A DNA stretch of 64,000 nucleotides, from NCBI GenBank assembly GCA_015680685.1, contig MNCI01036713.1, positions 100,017-164,016 of the forward strand, given 5' to 3'. Within the stretch, counting starts at the first letter, position 1. Each line of letters opens with the position of its first letter. The notes under the pieces are model-generated. The model did not search any database, was not told where the DNA came from, and saw nothing but the letters and a program-made list of their open reading frames with translations. Shown piece after piece: positions 11,779 to 22,207 of this stretch. Source of the DNA: Gnetum montanum (Eukaryota > Streptophyta > Gnetopsida > Gnetales > Gnetaceae). Both the position numbers and the translations under genes were made by a program.

Positions 11779-12540
11779 ATGGAGGAAGTTAAAGCCAACA
11801 CAACGACTAATGACAAGGACTTCGTAGATGCACTAACCCAAGTAAAGAAAATTCTGAAACAAAAGAAAAAAGCATTTAGCTTAAACGACCTGGTCAGGAC
11901 CTCACCTACTCACAGCCAAGCATTGGCCCAGGTCTTAGCCTCCATTCCTGTTATGGAGGACATCCCTACAAATGAGGCATCCATCCGTGCAACAATGTTG
12001 CCTTCCACACCACAAGAATTGGGTTCAACAACCTTAGCCTTTCGTGACGATGTAGTTAAAGTCAACCCCAAATGAGGGGAAGTCACTACAGCTCCACTAT
12101 CCATTAGCATTCGTGTTGGGTAGTGCACCATCCGTAGAGTGCATGTTGACGATGGTGCAACAATGAACATAGTCTTGTACTTTTTCATTGACAAGTTAGG
12201 CCTGGTAGATGAAATCAGGCCAACCAAAGCCATATGTCCAAAAACCTTCAATGGATCACATGTCACAATCAAGGGTATAATCAACTTATCTATGGTAGCA
12301 GGAGAGAAATTCCCCACTAGCACAGATTTCACTATCATAGAGGAGATGCTAGGTTTCAACATGATTCTAGGTAGGCCTTGACTAGCTCAACTAAGGGCCA
12401 TCTCCTCTCCCATCCACCAAGAAATCGACCTTCCATACTAAGGTGGTCAAGTTATCATCCATGGTGATAACGTTTCCTCTTCNCCCTAAACCTTGCATGC
12501 TCCCTAATCCATGCCTAGTTAGGAAGCAACTACATGACCA
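11779..12540 (+). pseudogene. Element C aspartic protease region (contains an assembly gap)
   Basis: Retroviral-type aspartic protease. Active-site motif VHVDDGATMNI at about 12140-12172 (D-[DSTN]-G-A), flap and C-terminal signature NMILGRP at about 12360-12380. It lies in the same frame as most of gag, so gag and protease were one polyprotein. A single N at 12483 falls where about 190-200 bp present in B (roughly 17665-17880) are missing. Stops at 12073 and 12379 show decay. No polymerase follows. Confidence 0.82.
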
Positions 12541-12757
12541 AGACTCTTCCTTGGCTGAAAATGTGCTTAATGCTTGCCTACCTTCTGCCTACCCCTCTAA
12601 CATGCATTTTTTTGACTATTGTTTACATTGCACTAGCCTATGCATTTACATTTTTCCTGCTCACTTAGATCACACATTTTGCTTTATTTACACATTCGTC
12701 AACTTAGCTTACACATTGCATTTGAAAAACATCAAACATAAAAACATAAAACTACAA
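12541..12757 (+). other. Non-coding stretch after the C protease
   Basis: Pyrimidine-rich and T-rich; it aligns loosely with B 17930-18180 (for example the run of CATTT and TTTACA phrases). No gene seen. Confidence 0.5.
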
Positions 12758-12830
12758 AAACACATGGCCCAAAAAGGCCTTAAACTAGCATATGTCCTAG
12801 AACGTCCTAAAACTATTACTTTTTGCATTA
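12758..12830 (+). repeat. GGCC...TAAACTAG repeat cluster in C (two units)
   Basis: ATGGCCCAAAAAGGCCTTAA followed by ACTAGCA, then a second weaker unit. The same repeat occurs at 18180-18420 in B and, reversed, at 38628-38900 in A. Confidence 0.7.
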
Positions 12831-12984
12831 CTTTTCTTTCATTCATACATTCTAACTCTATGCATGGCAGGTGTTGCTTGATGTTGTTTTCTTCCTAGTT
12901 GTTTTTTTTTCTTTGTAGTATCTTGCAGGCACGTAGCATGACCATGCATGCAGCATCACACTTTACACAAGCAAGGTAAGCATC

Positions 12985-13345
12985 AGTCCACTATGACTAT
13001 AAATTGGCACAAAATAGTCCTAGCATCATGACTTAAAACTGATACCACAGAGTAGTCCTAGCATCACGACTTAAAACTGATACCACAGAGTTGTCCTGGA
13101 GTTATGACAATAAACTGACATCACAGAGCTTTGTCTGGTATGACACTAAATTGCTACATCTGTCCACCATGACATAAAACTGGCATGTAGAGTCCACTAA
13201 GACTATAAACTGGTTTGCCTCTTCATAGTCCACCATGACTATAAACTAGCAATGCACCATCCACTACGACGCTAAACTGACGTCGTCCAAGGGGTTATGA
13301 TGTGAAACTAATCCACAATAGTTTGCTAAGACTATGAACTAGTGA
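12985..13345 (+). repeat. GTCCACYATGAC...TAAACTRGC repeat array in C (about 11 units)
   Basis: Irregular units of about 25-40 bp, each with a half like GTCCACCATGAC and, two bases on, TAAACTRGC. They are diverged but clearly one family, shared with B (45450-45800) and, in reverse, A (29920-30480). In A and B the array follows the integrase; in C it follows almost directly on the protease region. Confidence 0.85.
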
Positions 13346-14484
13346 TATCATCAACAACCAAGAAAAATATGAAAATATGTGTCACTGCAATCGGCTGTTC
13401 ATGTTTCACAAAGACTTGCTACACAATTTGTCTCATGGACCTTAATGAGGCTAATGCTGTTCATGATTTTGTCTGCTTTGAAAATTGCACATATGATGAC
13501 TCCATCTCCTTACTTAAAGTGCTTAGCTGACCCCTTCATTTATGTTTTTCTTGTCTTCTTGGAGTTGTGTTTGCAGGATGACACTCTTGAGGTGTTCGTA
13601 CATAGATGCATTTCATTGTGACGATAAGGTATCACATTTTTCCTGACGCATGCAACTGGGTTAATCAATCCATTCATAAGTACATTCCCAACTCGTGATG
13701 CATCCCCTATTTCCTCCATCATGTCCCAATTATTCTAACTCAGTTATACCCCTAGATACATTCCACTCAACTCGACACTTTTGATACACTGTTGCACACT
13801 ATAACTCCCTAAGCAGTCGCAATGCAAAACACAGTATACAATGCATGGCACAAAATGCAAGTGCTCGAACATGAGCACAACACTAAAAGCAAGCTCTTTC
13901 AAGAAGACCAAAAGATCAAAAAAATGAAAGAAAAGGAAAAGACAAAACAAAGAAAAGAACAAACAAAAAAGAAAAAGCACAAAAGGTCAAAGAGCAAAAT
14001 GCATGGAAAAGGTCTTCAAGACCCCATTGACATCATAAATGAGAGACCATTGGTTATTCCCATCCAAGCCCCAGGTAAGAAGGCAATTTTCTTGAAAAAC
14101 AACTACACTTGTATCTCAAAGAGACCATGTTACACTTCATCGTGTGGCTTTGGTTGTTTACAATGGGCCCCATAACACTCTTTATGAGTCCCATTTCTCC
14201 AAAGAATGCACCTCCTATGTCTTGGCTCCAAGTCTATTGACAAGGACATGAGAGCATTCCTCTCCCACAATCCTGACAACAATCATAACCCTTGATCAAC
14301 TCTTGACTTCCCCCAGTTATAATCCTTGGCATCTTGAACCACATTCCCTCAATCCCATGTACTTTTGAAAATGATGCGATGACATCTGGCCAAGGGCCGA
14401 CAAATAATGTTTGGTACTTGGTTGCTCATGGTGTTTTTCACTTCTTTGTCAATGCCTATCAAGTAGATTCCTCTAGACTTCAAC
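13346..14484 (+). other. 3' non-coding region of element C
   Basis: No homology to polymerase. Parts match the B 3' region: GTTTGCAGGATGA near 13570 against 46388, and an A/K-codon-rich stretch near 13900-14000 against 46860-46900. Open frames here (for example 13822-14175) are low-complexity lysine-rich readings that I do not regard as genes. Confidence 0.6.
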
Positions 14485-14497
14485 AAAGAGGGGCCAA
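14485..14497 (+). other. Element C polypurine tract
   Basis: AAAGAGGGGCCAA directly before the right LTR. The same tract occurs in A (reverse, 28730-28742) and, mutated, in B (47320-47332). It would prime plus-strand DNA synthesis. Confidence 0.88.
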
Positions 14498-16106
14498 TGA
14501 AACACCACTAATTTTGGCCTAGCACTTTGAAATGAGAATGACTCAAAGATTTGACTAAGGCATGAAAATCAAGTCCAGCTTGCTCAAGCTAGCTTGATCA
14601 CATTGTCAAGCTATCTTGCCCTCAGCATGAACAACTCCAATAGCTTCAAAATTAAGTCAAAATAGTCCAAATATGAATATGTAAGCTATCATTAAGAGCC
14701 ATTGATTTCCACTCAAATTTTTAGCATTTAGGAGTCAAAATTTCAAGCCAGACTACATAGTTTTTGTAGATCACGTTGAGTAGTCATGTTGGGCGTGACC
14801 ACAGCGTGACCAACTCTGGGAGCCTTAAAAATGAGTCAAAATGACTTGATTTCAAGGGTGCAAATCATCCCTAGGGTCCATTATTGATAACTATGGGTCC
14901 CAGCCTTCAAAAATTCTATATTTCAACTCAAAATTGCATGTTTTTGAGGTCACACTGTAGGTCACACTGGGCAGTCATGTTGGGCGTGACCACAGCGTGA
15001 CCAACTTTTACAGCCTCAAAACTGAGCCAAAATGACTTGATTTCAAGCATGCAATTCATCCTCAGGGTCCACTATTAATAACTATGGGTCACAGCATTCA
15101 AAAATTTCAGATTTTAGCTCAAAATTACAAGTTTTTGAGGTCACACTACAGGTCACGCTGGGTAGTCAAATTTCTCTTGTTGTACATTTCATTGTAAATC
15201 CCATTTGTGGGCATGTTAGGTCCCATGGTCTAAATTAAATGTACTTTTATGGGCTTGAATAACCCACGAATTGTAAAATGCAATGTACCTAGTCAAGAAT
15301 GTAGCTTGCCAACACACATCCAACTTGTGCACAACTATTCGACACAAATCCAACTCTCACCAACACGCATCCAACGCGAGCACAACTATCCATTGGACAC
15401 ATGTCACTAGATCTGCTTTCCACTCATCTCCTAGCTATTGATTCCATTCTTGAATTTTGTACCTGAGCCCAACCCAACCCTATAAATACCTTGTCAATTC
15501 ACATAAACTGGAGAGGCAAAACTGGAGAGATTGGCAATTCTAAGAGAGGACAGAACCTACAATCCTTGGGTGCTCGGCACACCTGACTATTGGCATCCAA
15601 GAATTTCTCACATTCATCACATCACATCACTGCATCATCATGTTACATCACCTTGGGGCTAGGTGTTTGACCTACCATCTACATGCAGCTATGCTTTAAT
15701 CGGTGCACATCTTTTCTAAGCAATACATCATTTCCGTTTTGCCAACCAAACATTATTTTCGTTTTCTGTTTTACATTCTATTTATATTTCTGCTTACATT
15801 AAGTTCACATTTATTTTATAGTTTACGTTTTGTTTACACCTCATGTTCTTATGTCTTACAGCTCATGTTTACATTTTACGTGCATTTACATGTCTTAAGA
15901 CATTCTTTACGATAACCCCATCGCTAGCCACAGCTTACACTCAGGGAAGTCCTTGGTTGATTTGCATGTAGACCATCCAAGGCACTCTGCCTTCATTTAC
16001 TTTTCCAGCTTGCCTTCAGGCGAAGGCAGGGTCAGCTGTGGCTGCCCAACAATCTCTCAATGTCTATTCCCCTTCTAGCCTTACACCGACAATTTAGGTC
16101 AGTACA
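14498..16106 (+). repeat. Element C 3' LTR
   Basis: Starts TGAAACACCACTAATTTTGG, ends AGTACA; TATAAATA at 15481-15488. Same tandem palindromic units as the 5' LTR. B gag resumes at 16107. Confidence 0.93.
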
Positions 16107-16580
16107 AGAAAATGTCCAAGGCTGCTTGTAAGTAGCATGATTGATATTGCGAGCTTCTCAAGAATCATTCAATTGCATTTCCAAACAAGCCTTAGATCCT
16201 TAAGCATTTCAGATTGGACCAATTTTGCCAATATCACCAATTGCAATGTCATGATATAGACTTTTTCATGGCTTTGCAAGATGATATACAATGTATGATT
16301 GATAGGAATGAGTTGATCCTTGATGCAACTAACATAGTGCATTTCCAAAATCAATCAATGGGGATTTATAAGGACCCTCTCAATGTAAGTGGCAGAAGGT
16401 ACATCATCAATGCTATTAGCATTGGTGATGATTTAGAATCAACACAAGAACCATTCGTGGTTCATCTGTCCTCTGGCAACACTAGGGCCTCCTCAACATC
16501 AACCAGTTTGAGAACCCATTTTGTTATTAGAGTGCCATCTTGGATGCCCATGATATCCTTTATGGTTATGGCCCCATAGC
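16107..16580 (+). pseudogene. Element B gag, C-terminal part
   Basis: Continuation of the gag broken at 7290. It contains the nucleocapsid-like region HFRLDQFCQYHQLQCHDID (about 16205-16262), where the usual C-x2-H pattern is partly retained and the last cysteine is lost, then ALQDDIQCMIDRNEL and a linker ending FVIRVPSWMP. Element C has the same order. Stops are present around 16135 and 16200. Confidence 0.82.
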
Positions 16581-16949
16581 ACATTGTAACAAAAAAAGCT
16601 TAACCATCCTTTGTCATAAGGAAGCTGCAACGTATAAACTCCCCACCTAGCAGAAGTTTAGTGGTGGACAATGCATTGACCCTTGTTCACCCAAGATCTT
16701 GTCCTACAAGCAAAGCCAACAAGTGATCAAGATGGTAAATTGGGATTTCCAATGAGTGCCTTGCTGATCAAATGCTTACGCATCATCAGGAGTAAAGGGT
16801 AGTAGGCCCACCAAAGTCCATTCCCTTTTCTTTTTTCCTAATGGCCCAATCAACGGAAGAGGCCATAGAAAAACAACCAACAATGAAGCACTAAGGCTCC
16901 AAAGCAAACAACGCAAGCAAAGCCCAAATCCTCTCCATTAGAGATTCAT

Positions 16950-17902
16950 CTCTTGGATCACATGGAGGAGATGAAGGCTAACAACAAGGTAGCAAATAGC
17001 GGAAAATATTTTCTTGATGAATTTGGCACCAGTCAAATAGGCTTTGAAATAGAAAAACATAACCTTAAGCCTATAGAACGTGATAATGACTTCCTTTGCC
17101 CATTGTGAAGTGTTAGTTCACATGTTGACCTCTATTCTTGTCACTGAGGACATCCTAGTGGATGAGAAGTCAATCCATGGTATGATGCTTCCCCCTACAT
17201 TGCAAGAATCAAGTTCAATGCCCCTAGCATTTCATGATGAGGTGATCAAGGTAGACCCTAAGAAGGATCAAGCCATTACTATGCCAATGTTTATCACCAT
17301 ACATGTGGAATAGTGTAGAATTTGTAGGGTGCATGTCAATGATGGGATGGCAACTAATGTCATCCCATACATGATCATTGATAAGCTAGGTCTTGTTGCT
17401 TGGATCAAACCAACAAAGAAAACATGTCTAAAATCCTTCAATGGATCATGTGTCATCATGAGGAGAACTCTCATCATAGCCTTCATGACAAGGGAGTAAT
17501 TCCCCACAACCACTAAATTCATTGTCATCAAGGAGATGCCTAGATTCAACTTGACCCTGGGTAGGCCCTAGCTTGCCCAGCGGTAGGCCATCTCCTCCTC
17601 TATTCACCAAGAAATGCACCTTTGGTATGAAGGTGGTAAGGTCATCATCTATGGTGATAATGTAACCTCTTTGACCAATAGCAACATGAACATTAAACAA
17701 GGGTCAAAGGTGGAGTTCCCTAATGACAGACCTCTCGTGAAGTATGAAGTTGAAATATGTGAGGTAGACCAACCTGAGGAGCCAACAAAAATCCATGACC
17801 TTCCAAAAGAAGCTTTGTGGAAAGAATTACCCTTCAACATAGCTAATGAATGTCAAGGTGGGTATTGTATCATACCCTCCAAGCCCTATGCACCCCCCTA
17901 AC
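16950..17902 (+). pseudogene. Element B aspartic protease region
   Basis: Degraded protease domain of the gag-protease polyprotein. The active-site region reads VHVNDGMATNVIPY (about 17330-17370): the first catalytic Asp has become Asn but the following D-G is kept. Downstream are the hydrophobic FNLTLG segment near 17540 and a conserved tail GGKVIIYGDNVTS (about 17630). The region extends to about 17900 and provides the sequence missing at the N in element C. Frame breaks occur near 17325 and 17570. Confidence 0.8.
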
Positions 17903-18179
17903 CCACACGGGTTAGGAAACGATTGCATGACTAAGGCACCCCCTTAGTCTAATAGGCACTAGGTGCCTACCTACCCTTGTTTCTACATACTTCGTTATTT
18001 TGCATTTTTCTTGAATCTTATGTTAGCTTGGTTGTTTTCATTTTACATTATTTTCCTACATTATGTGTATATTTCATTTGTTTGTGCATATTAACTTAGT
18101 TTATGTTTCACTTGTTTGCTTTTTAGCAATTAGTTTACACAAAAAATTTAAAATACATAAACATCATAGAATGCAAAAG
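17903..18179 (+). other. T-rich non-coding spacer after the B protease
   Basis: No gene seen. It corresponds to 12541-12757 in C. Confidence 0.5.
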
Positions 18180-18420
18180 TCTTAAAAATTCACAGCCCAC
18201 CATGGCCCTAAACTAGCATCATGTGACCCAAAAAGGCCTTAAACTACTACATGGCTTTCCATGGCCCTACAACTAGAAACATTGTTTCTTCATTGCATGG
18301 CCTAAAATAGCCTTAAACTATCACTGGGACCTAGAATGGCCTAAAAATATCAATATGTACTATATGTACACATGGCTCAAAATGGCCTAAAACTAGAAAT
18401 CTCTATAACTTAGTCACATT
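18180..18420 (+). repeat. GGCC...TAAACTAG repeat cluster in B
   Basis: About six units such as CATGGCCCTAAACTAGCA and CAAAATGGCC followed by TAAAACTAG. They lie between the protease and the 3' end of the antisense gene, the same place as in A. Confidence 0.8.
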
Positions 18421-18611
18421 AATTCATTGCATCATTAATATCAAACACTTAATAGATAAATGCAAAAGTCAATGCATCATACACTCCATATGGTAGAAAA
18501 TACCCATCACATCTCACATAAATAATACTACATAGCATAACTATCCATGTTATATAGGAAGAATACACAAGACACAAAAATTCCCAATAATAGGGCTACA
18601 TCAAGATCTGC

Positions 18612-21600
18612 TTAACTAGTGGTGCTAGGTGGGGGTGGAAGCTCCTCTTCTTCTACCACACCGTTAGGGCCCACAGCATTGCCCAGTGCCTATTAACAAC
18701 AACAACAACAATAACAAAAGAAAAATATATATGCAAGAGTGCAGTATGCAATCTAACATAAAAAGCACATAAAATGACACAAAAATTAACCTGAGAGGGT
18801 CCTATGTTGGCCATGTATGACAACAGGCTATCAAGGCCCTCCTTCAAATGTTGAAGGATCTTGGCCTCTAATAGCCACATCTAGTTCTCTTGGCCAAAGT
18901 TAACACCCACAAGGATCTTTCCTTTATCCACAATGGTCCATGTAAGTGGCTACATAGAAAATGTGGTAGACAAAGTCTTCCTTGATGGCATGAAAATCTC
19001 ACTCCTACTTTGGGGAGCCACTAACCATTATGTTGTGAGCAAATATCTTGAAGGCCCAACTCCTGCGAAGCACTTCAACAAACATGTCAAGGTGGTAAGC
19101 TTTGATAGAATCTTCTTTGAGCCACTCAAGATAAGCATCTTTCTCATGCCTATAGTGGTGTTTGTGGTTTTTATGTGTATGCCACCACTTGCTCACCTTA
19201 GCACTGAAATTCTTCCAATCTTGATTTTTTCGAGTAAGCAGGTCCATTTGTATCTTTTGATCAATGATCTCCTAGGTGGCCTCATTCTTACCTCAAATGG
19301 TTGAATAGTACCTATCATAGTTGATCTTTGTGGTCTGCTAGGTATTATTTTCCTATGATTGAGCTGACAAAAAATCATATTGGGACTAGAGGTCCTTAAT
19401 TTTCATGTCCTGGCTCGTGACCCTCTCCTAAAGCTCATGCATGTGTTTCCACAAGTGCCCATTTGAGCACCTGCAGCTCCATAATGCTTTTGTGAAGGAA
19501 AACACACACTTGTAGATTGTCTCATACATGTCATAAGGCACTTGTTCCACTTCAGGATGGTATGCAAGGATTGCATCAACTCTAGCAACCCAGTTTGGAT
19601 CCTAGTGGAGCTTAGAACCTATTGGCATATAACAAACAAATTAACATTATCCATAGACTGATCGAAATAACAACATGCGTATCGAGTTTAGGATTTTCCT
19701 ACTATAGGTGGTCTACCATATCATCAATAATGCCTTCCATGAAGGTAAACTTGTCCAACATGTCTACCCATGGCTTCATGTAGTAGGTAGCTATGGGTGG
19801 TGAACCCTTGGTAGGTACATCTGAGGCTACAACTTAACAATGCAATAAGTGATAAATAAACAGCCAAATATGAAAAAGCAAAAGATTAATAATAGATAGC
19901 AATATAAAACACTTACCAAGTAAGTTCTCAGGTGTGAGTGCAAGGGGATCTCCTAGCTACACACTATCAAAGAGGCTGGAAAAATCACCCTCATAAGGGT
20001 GGAATAGCCCTTCTGCCTCAAATTGCTAGAAGGCCTCTATAGCCTTGTGCAGCTCCTCCCTATGTGCTTCCTCCTCCTCAACTTGAGAAGGGGTTGTCTC
20101 TACCACTACCACTACTACTTCTTTGGTAGTCCTCTTACCTAATTTACAAGAATAACATTTTAGCATTAGCATAAATTAACAAAACAAATTAAATATAAAC
20201 ATCAAAAAATATGAAATAAATGCATCAATACATGTGTTAACCTACAACATCTATGCATAAATCTGGGATCTTAAGGTAAATCTTCTTGATGCCTACCTAT
20301 CCAACTATAGGAGCAGCCTCCTGTATCAAGCATGGCCTCTTGATCTTCACCTTGGAGGGCCTCACCATTTTCGTAATGTAATAGTTGGCCTTGTTTACAT
20401 CACCAATAATAATTGGGGGACACTTGCCCATGCTATCATGGGAATAATGTGATTACCCCAGGTGGCCTTGGTCATCATAAATTATGACACATCGATCCAC
20501 TCCAGGGGGTCCTGTGAGTGAGTGATGGAAAACATCTGCTTCACCCAAGGCTTGGACAACTACTTACAATCTTGCACTACTCAATTCCTACTATCTTGAA
20601 CCACTATGAGCTCCATGAACCTTTGTAGATATGCTACAAAAAAAGCAAAGTGTACGTGAGACCTTTCCTGGAGGTTGTAGCATAACCTAGTGATCTCTGC
20701 ATGTAGTCTAGTGGTGATGTAGGAGGCTTAGTTGAACCTCATGCCCTCCTATAGTACCTCCTTCATCATCCATGCATACTCCACCCCAAGGATTTTTCTT
20801 TGGGAGAGAAACTTTGGAAAGGCATGGGCATGAAACAAAGGGTAGAGCTCTTAAACCTTAGGCACACACACATCTCTAATCAGGATGCCTTTGTGAGATC
20901 AAGTGGCTCTGAACTAGTTCTCAATCTCTCCTCTGTGGTCTAGCTCTCTATTAGCCTTATCAACCAACGGGCCATTGGAGGGGAGGCCAAATAATTTTTT
21001 GAAGAAGGCATCATTGAGGTCCAAGACAACCCTCACTCTGTGCATGCAAGTGACAAAGTGATAGATACCACTATTGAAGGAGTCTATGATGGTGACCATT
21101 TTAGCCATCGAAATGCTTGGGCTAAGGACCAAGGAAAAGTCTATCAACCCAGCATGTATGAGCCATCTAGTCAACACCTCTAAGGCCTAATGGCACAACC
21201 AATGTTGAGCACCCTCCACATCATCATATTTCATGATGAGGGTAATCTTAGTGTGACCTATGGTGATCACTGTCACCTCTTCTAAAGTAACTATAGTTGC
21301 AAGATAGGCAAAAACAATGTTAAAATCATACAAGAGAAAATCAATGAGTGCATGTGATCATGCATAAAATCCAAATAATAAATTCTTACATGAAACAAAT
21401 GGTGTGTGAGATGGAGGTGGTGGTGCAACCAGCTCCTTGAAGATAGGCTCACCACTAGCCCATCCCTCATCAAGCCAATCATAGGTCCTACATCACTCAA
21501 AATCCTTTGGGTACTGGGTAGGATAATTATTTAAATCAGCTCCTACTTGCTCAAGTACTACCTCTCAAATGTTTGGGCTAGAGGAGAACACCTATAGGGT

Positions 21601-22207
21601 AGTGTGAGTCAAGGAAAGAGCATCTTTCTCATCATGGAGCCCCTAATCATCAACTTTGAACCTAGCATTAAGCATGAGCGATTAGCAGTTAGCAAACTTA
21701 GCATGGGCCAATAGTATAGAACATAATGCAAAATCATGAGAGAACTTACCCTCTAGTGCAGTATATAGTTCCAGGTGGGTTCTAGAATAGGGTATGCACA
21801 CACAGAGTAATAAAGAGGGTGTTGCTCTTATTATAGCAAGAGAAATTTTTCATCTTGTAAATCCTGGATAAGAGACGAATGTCCCTAGGACCTCGGCCCA
21901 AACCACTCACTCCATCATCATTGATCGTGAGCTCATCAGACATAAATCTCAATATGTCTTGGTTGGCCTTAGGTACCAATGTCTTGATGATAGCATTCGT
22001 AGCCTCCACTACTAAGTGTGACCACATAATCACATTGATGTGCTACAGTAGGAATGCTAGGAACTTAGATGCCCCTAGCAAACCATACTGCATGATAATC
22101 CACTTGCATATCTAATGCAGGCATGCTGGGCACAAGCTCTCTCATGCAGCAAAGAATGTCAATGAGCTCTACAATGACTAAGATAGGCTTCAGCAACACC
22201 CTATAAC
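18612..22207 (-). pseudogene. Antisense spliced gene of element B (unknown protein)
   Basis: Homologue of the antisense gene in A, here opposite to B's own genes. The - strand reads: KPILVIVELIDILCC (about 22190), NAIIKTLVPKANQDILRF (about 21990) ending FSCYNKSNTLFI, then after an intron with donor GGTAAGTT the block NYPTQYPKDFE and WLDEGWASGEP (about 21530-21440), HAGLIDFSLVLSP (about 21160), RVRVVLDLNDAFFKKLFGLP (about 21035-20975), HVHFAFFVAY (about 20620), VPYDMYETIYKCVFSFTKALW (about 19535-19475), LLTRKNQDWKNF (about 19240) and GLDSLLSYMANIGPSQVN (about 18825), followed by a last intron with a poly-pyrimidine tract and an acidic, Pro-rich end. Each block aligns in order with A. Many stops. 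Exon 1 was not located. Confidence 0.85.

Larger units (their letters stand above)
7291..16106 (+). mobile_element. Element C: non-autonomous gag-protease gypsy element nested in B gag
   Basis: LTRs 7291-8888 and 14498-16106 flank 5.6 kb containing a primer site, gag, protease and two repeat clusters, but no trace of reverse transcriptase, RNase H or integrase. LTRs start TGAAA and end AGTACA. The host gag of B resumes right after the right LTR. I find no clear 5-bp duplication (ACATC before, AGAAA after), so a small deletion at the right junction is likely. Its layout matches A and B, so it is a deletion derivative of the same family group. Confidence 0.92.

Noticed and set aside
11910-12362. 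150-codon open frame on the - strand
   Set aside because: It overlaps the C protease on the opposite strand, which has clear family motifs; this is a shadow frame.
13822-14175. Lysine-rich open frame in C
   Set aside because: Low-complexity AAA/AAG-rich stretch in the 3' non-coding region, not conserved as a protein in B.
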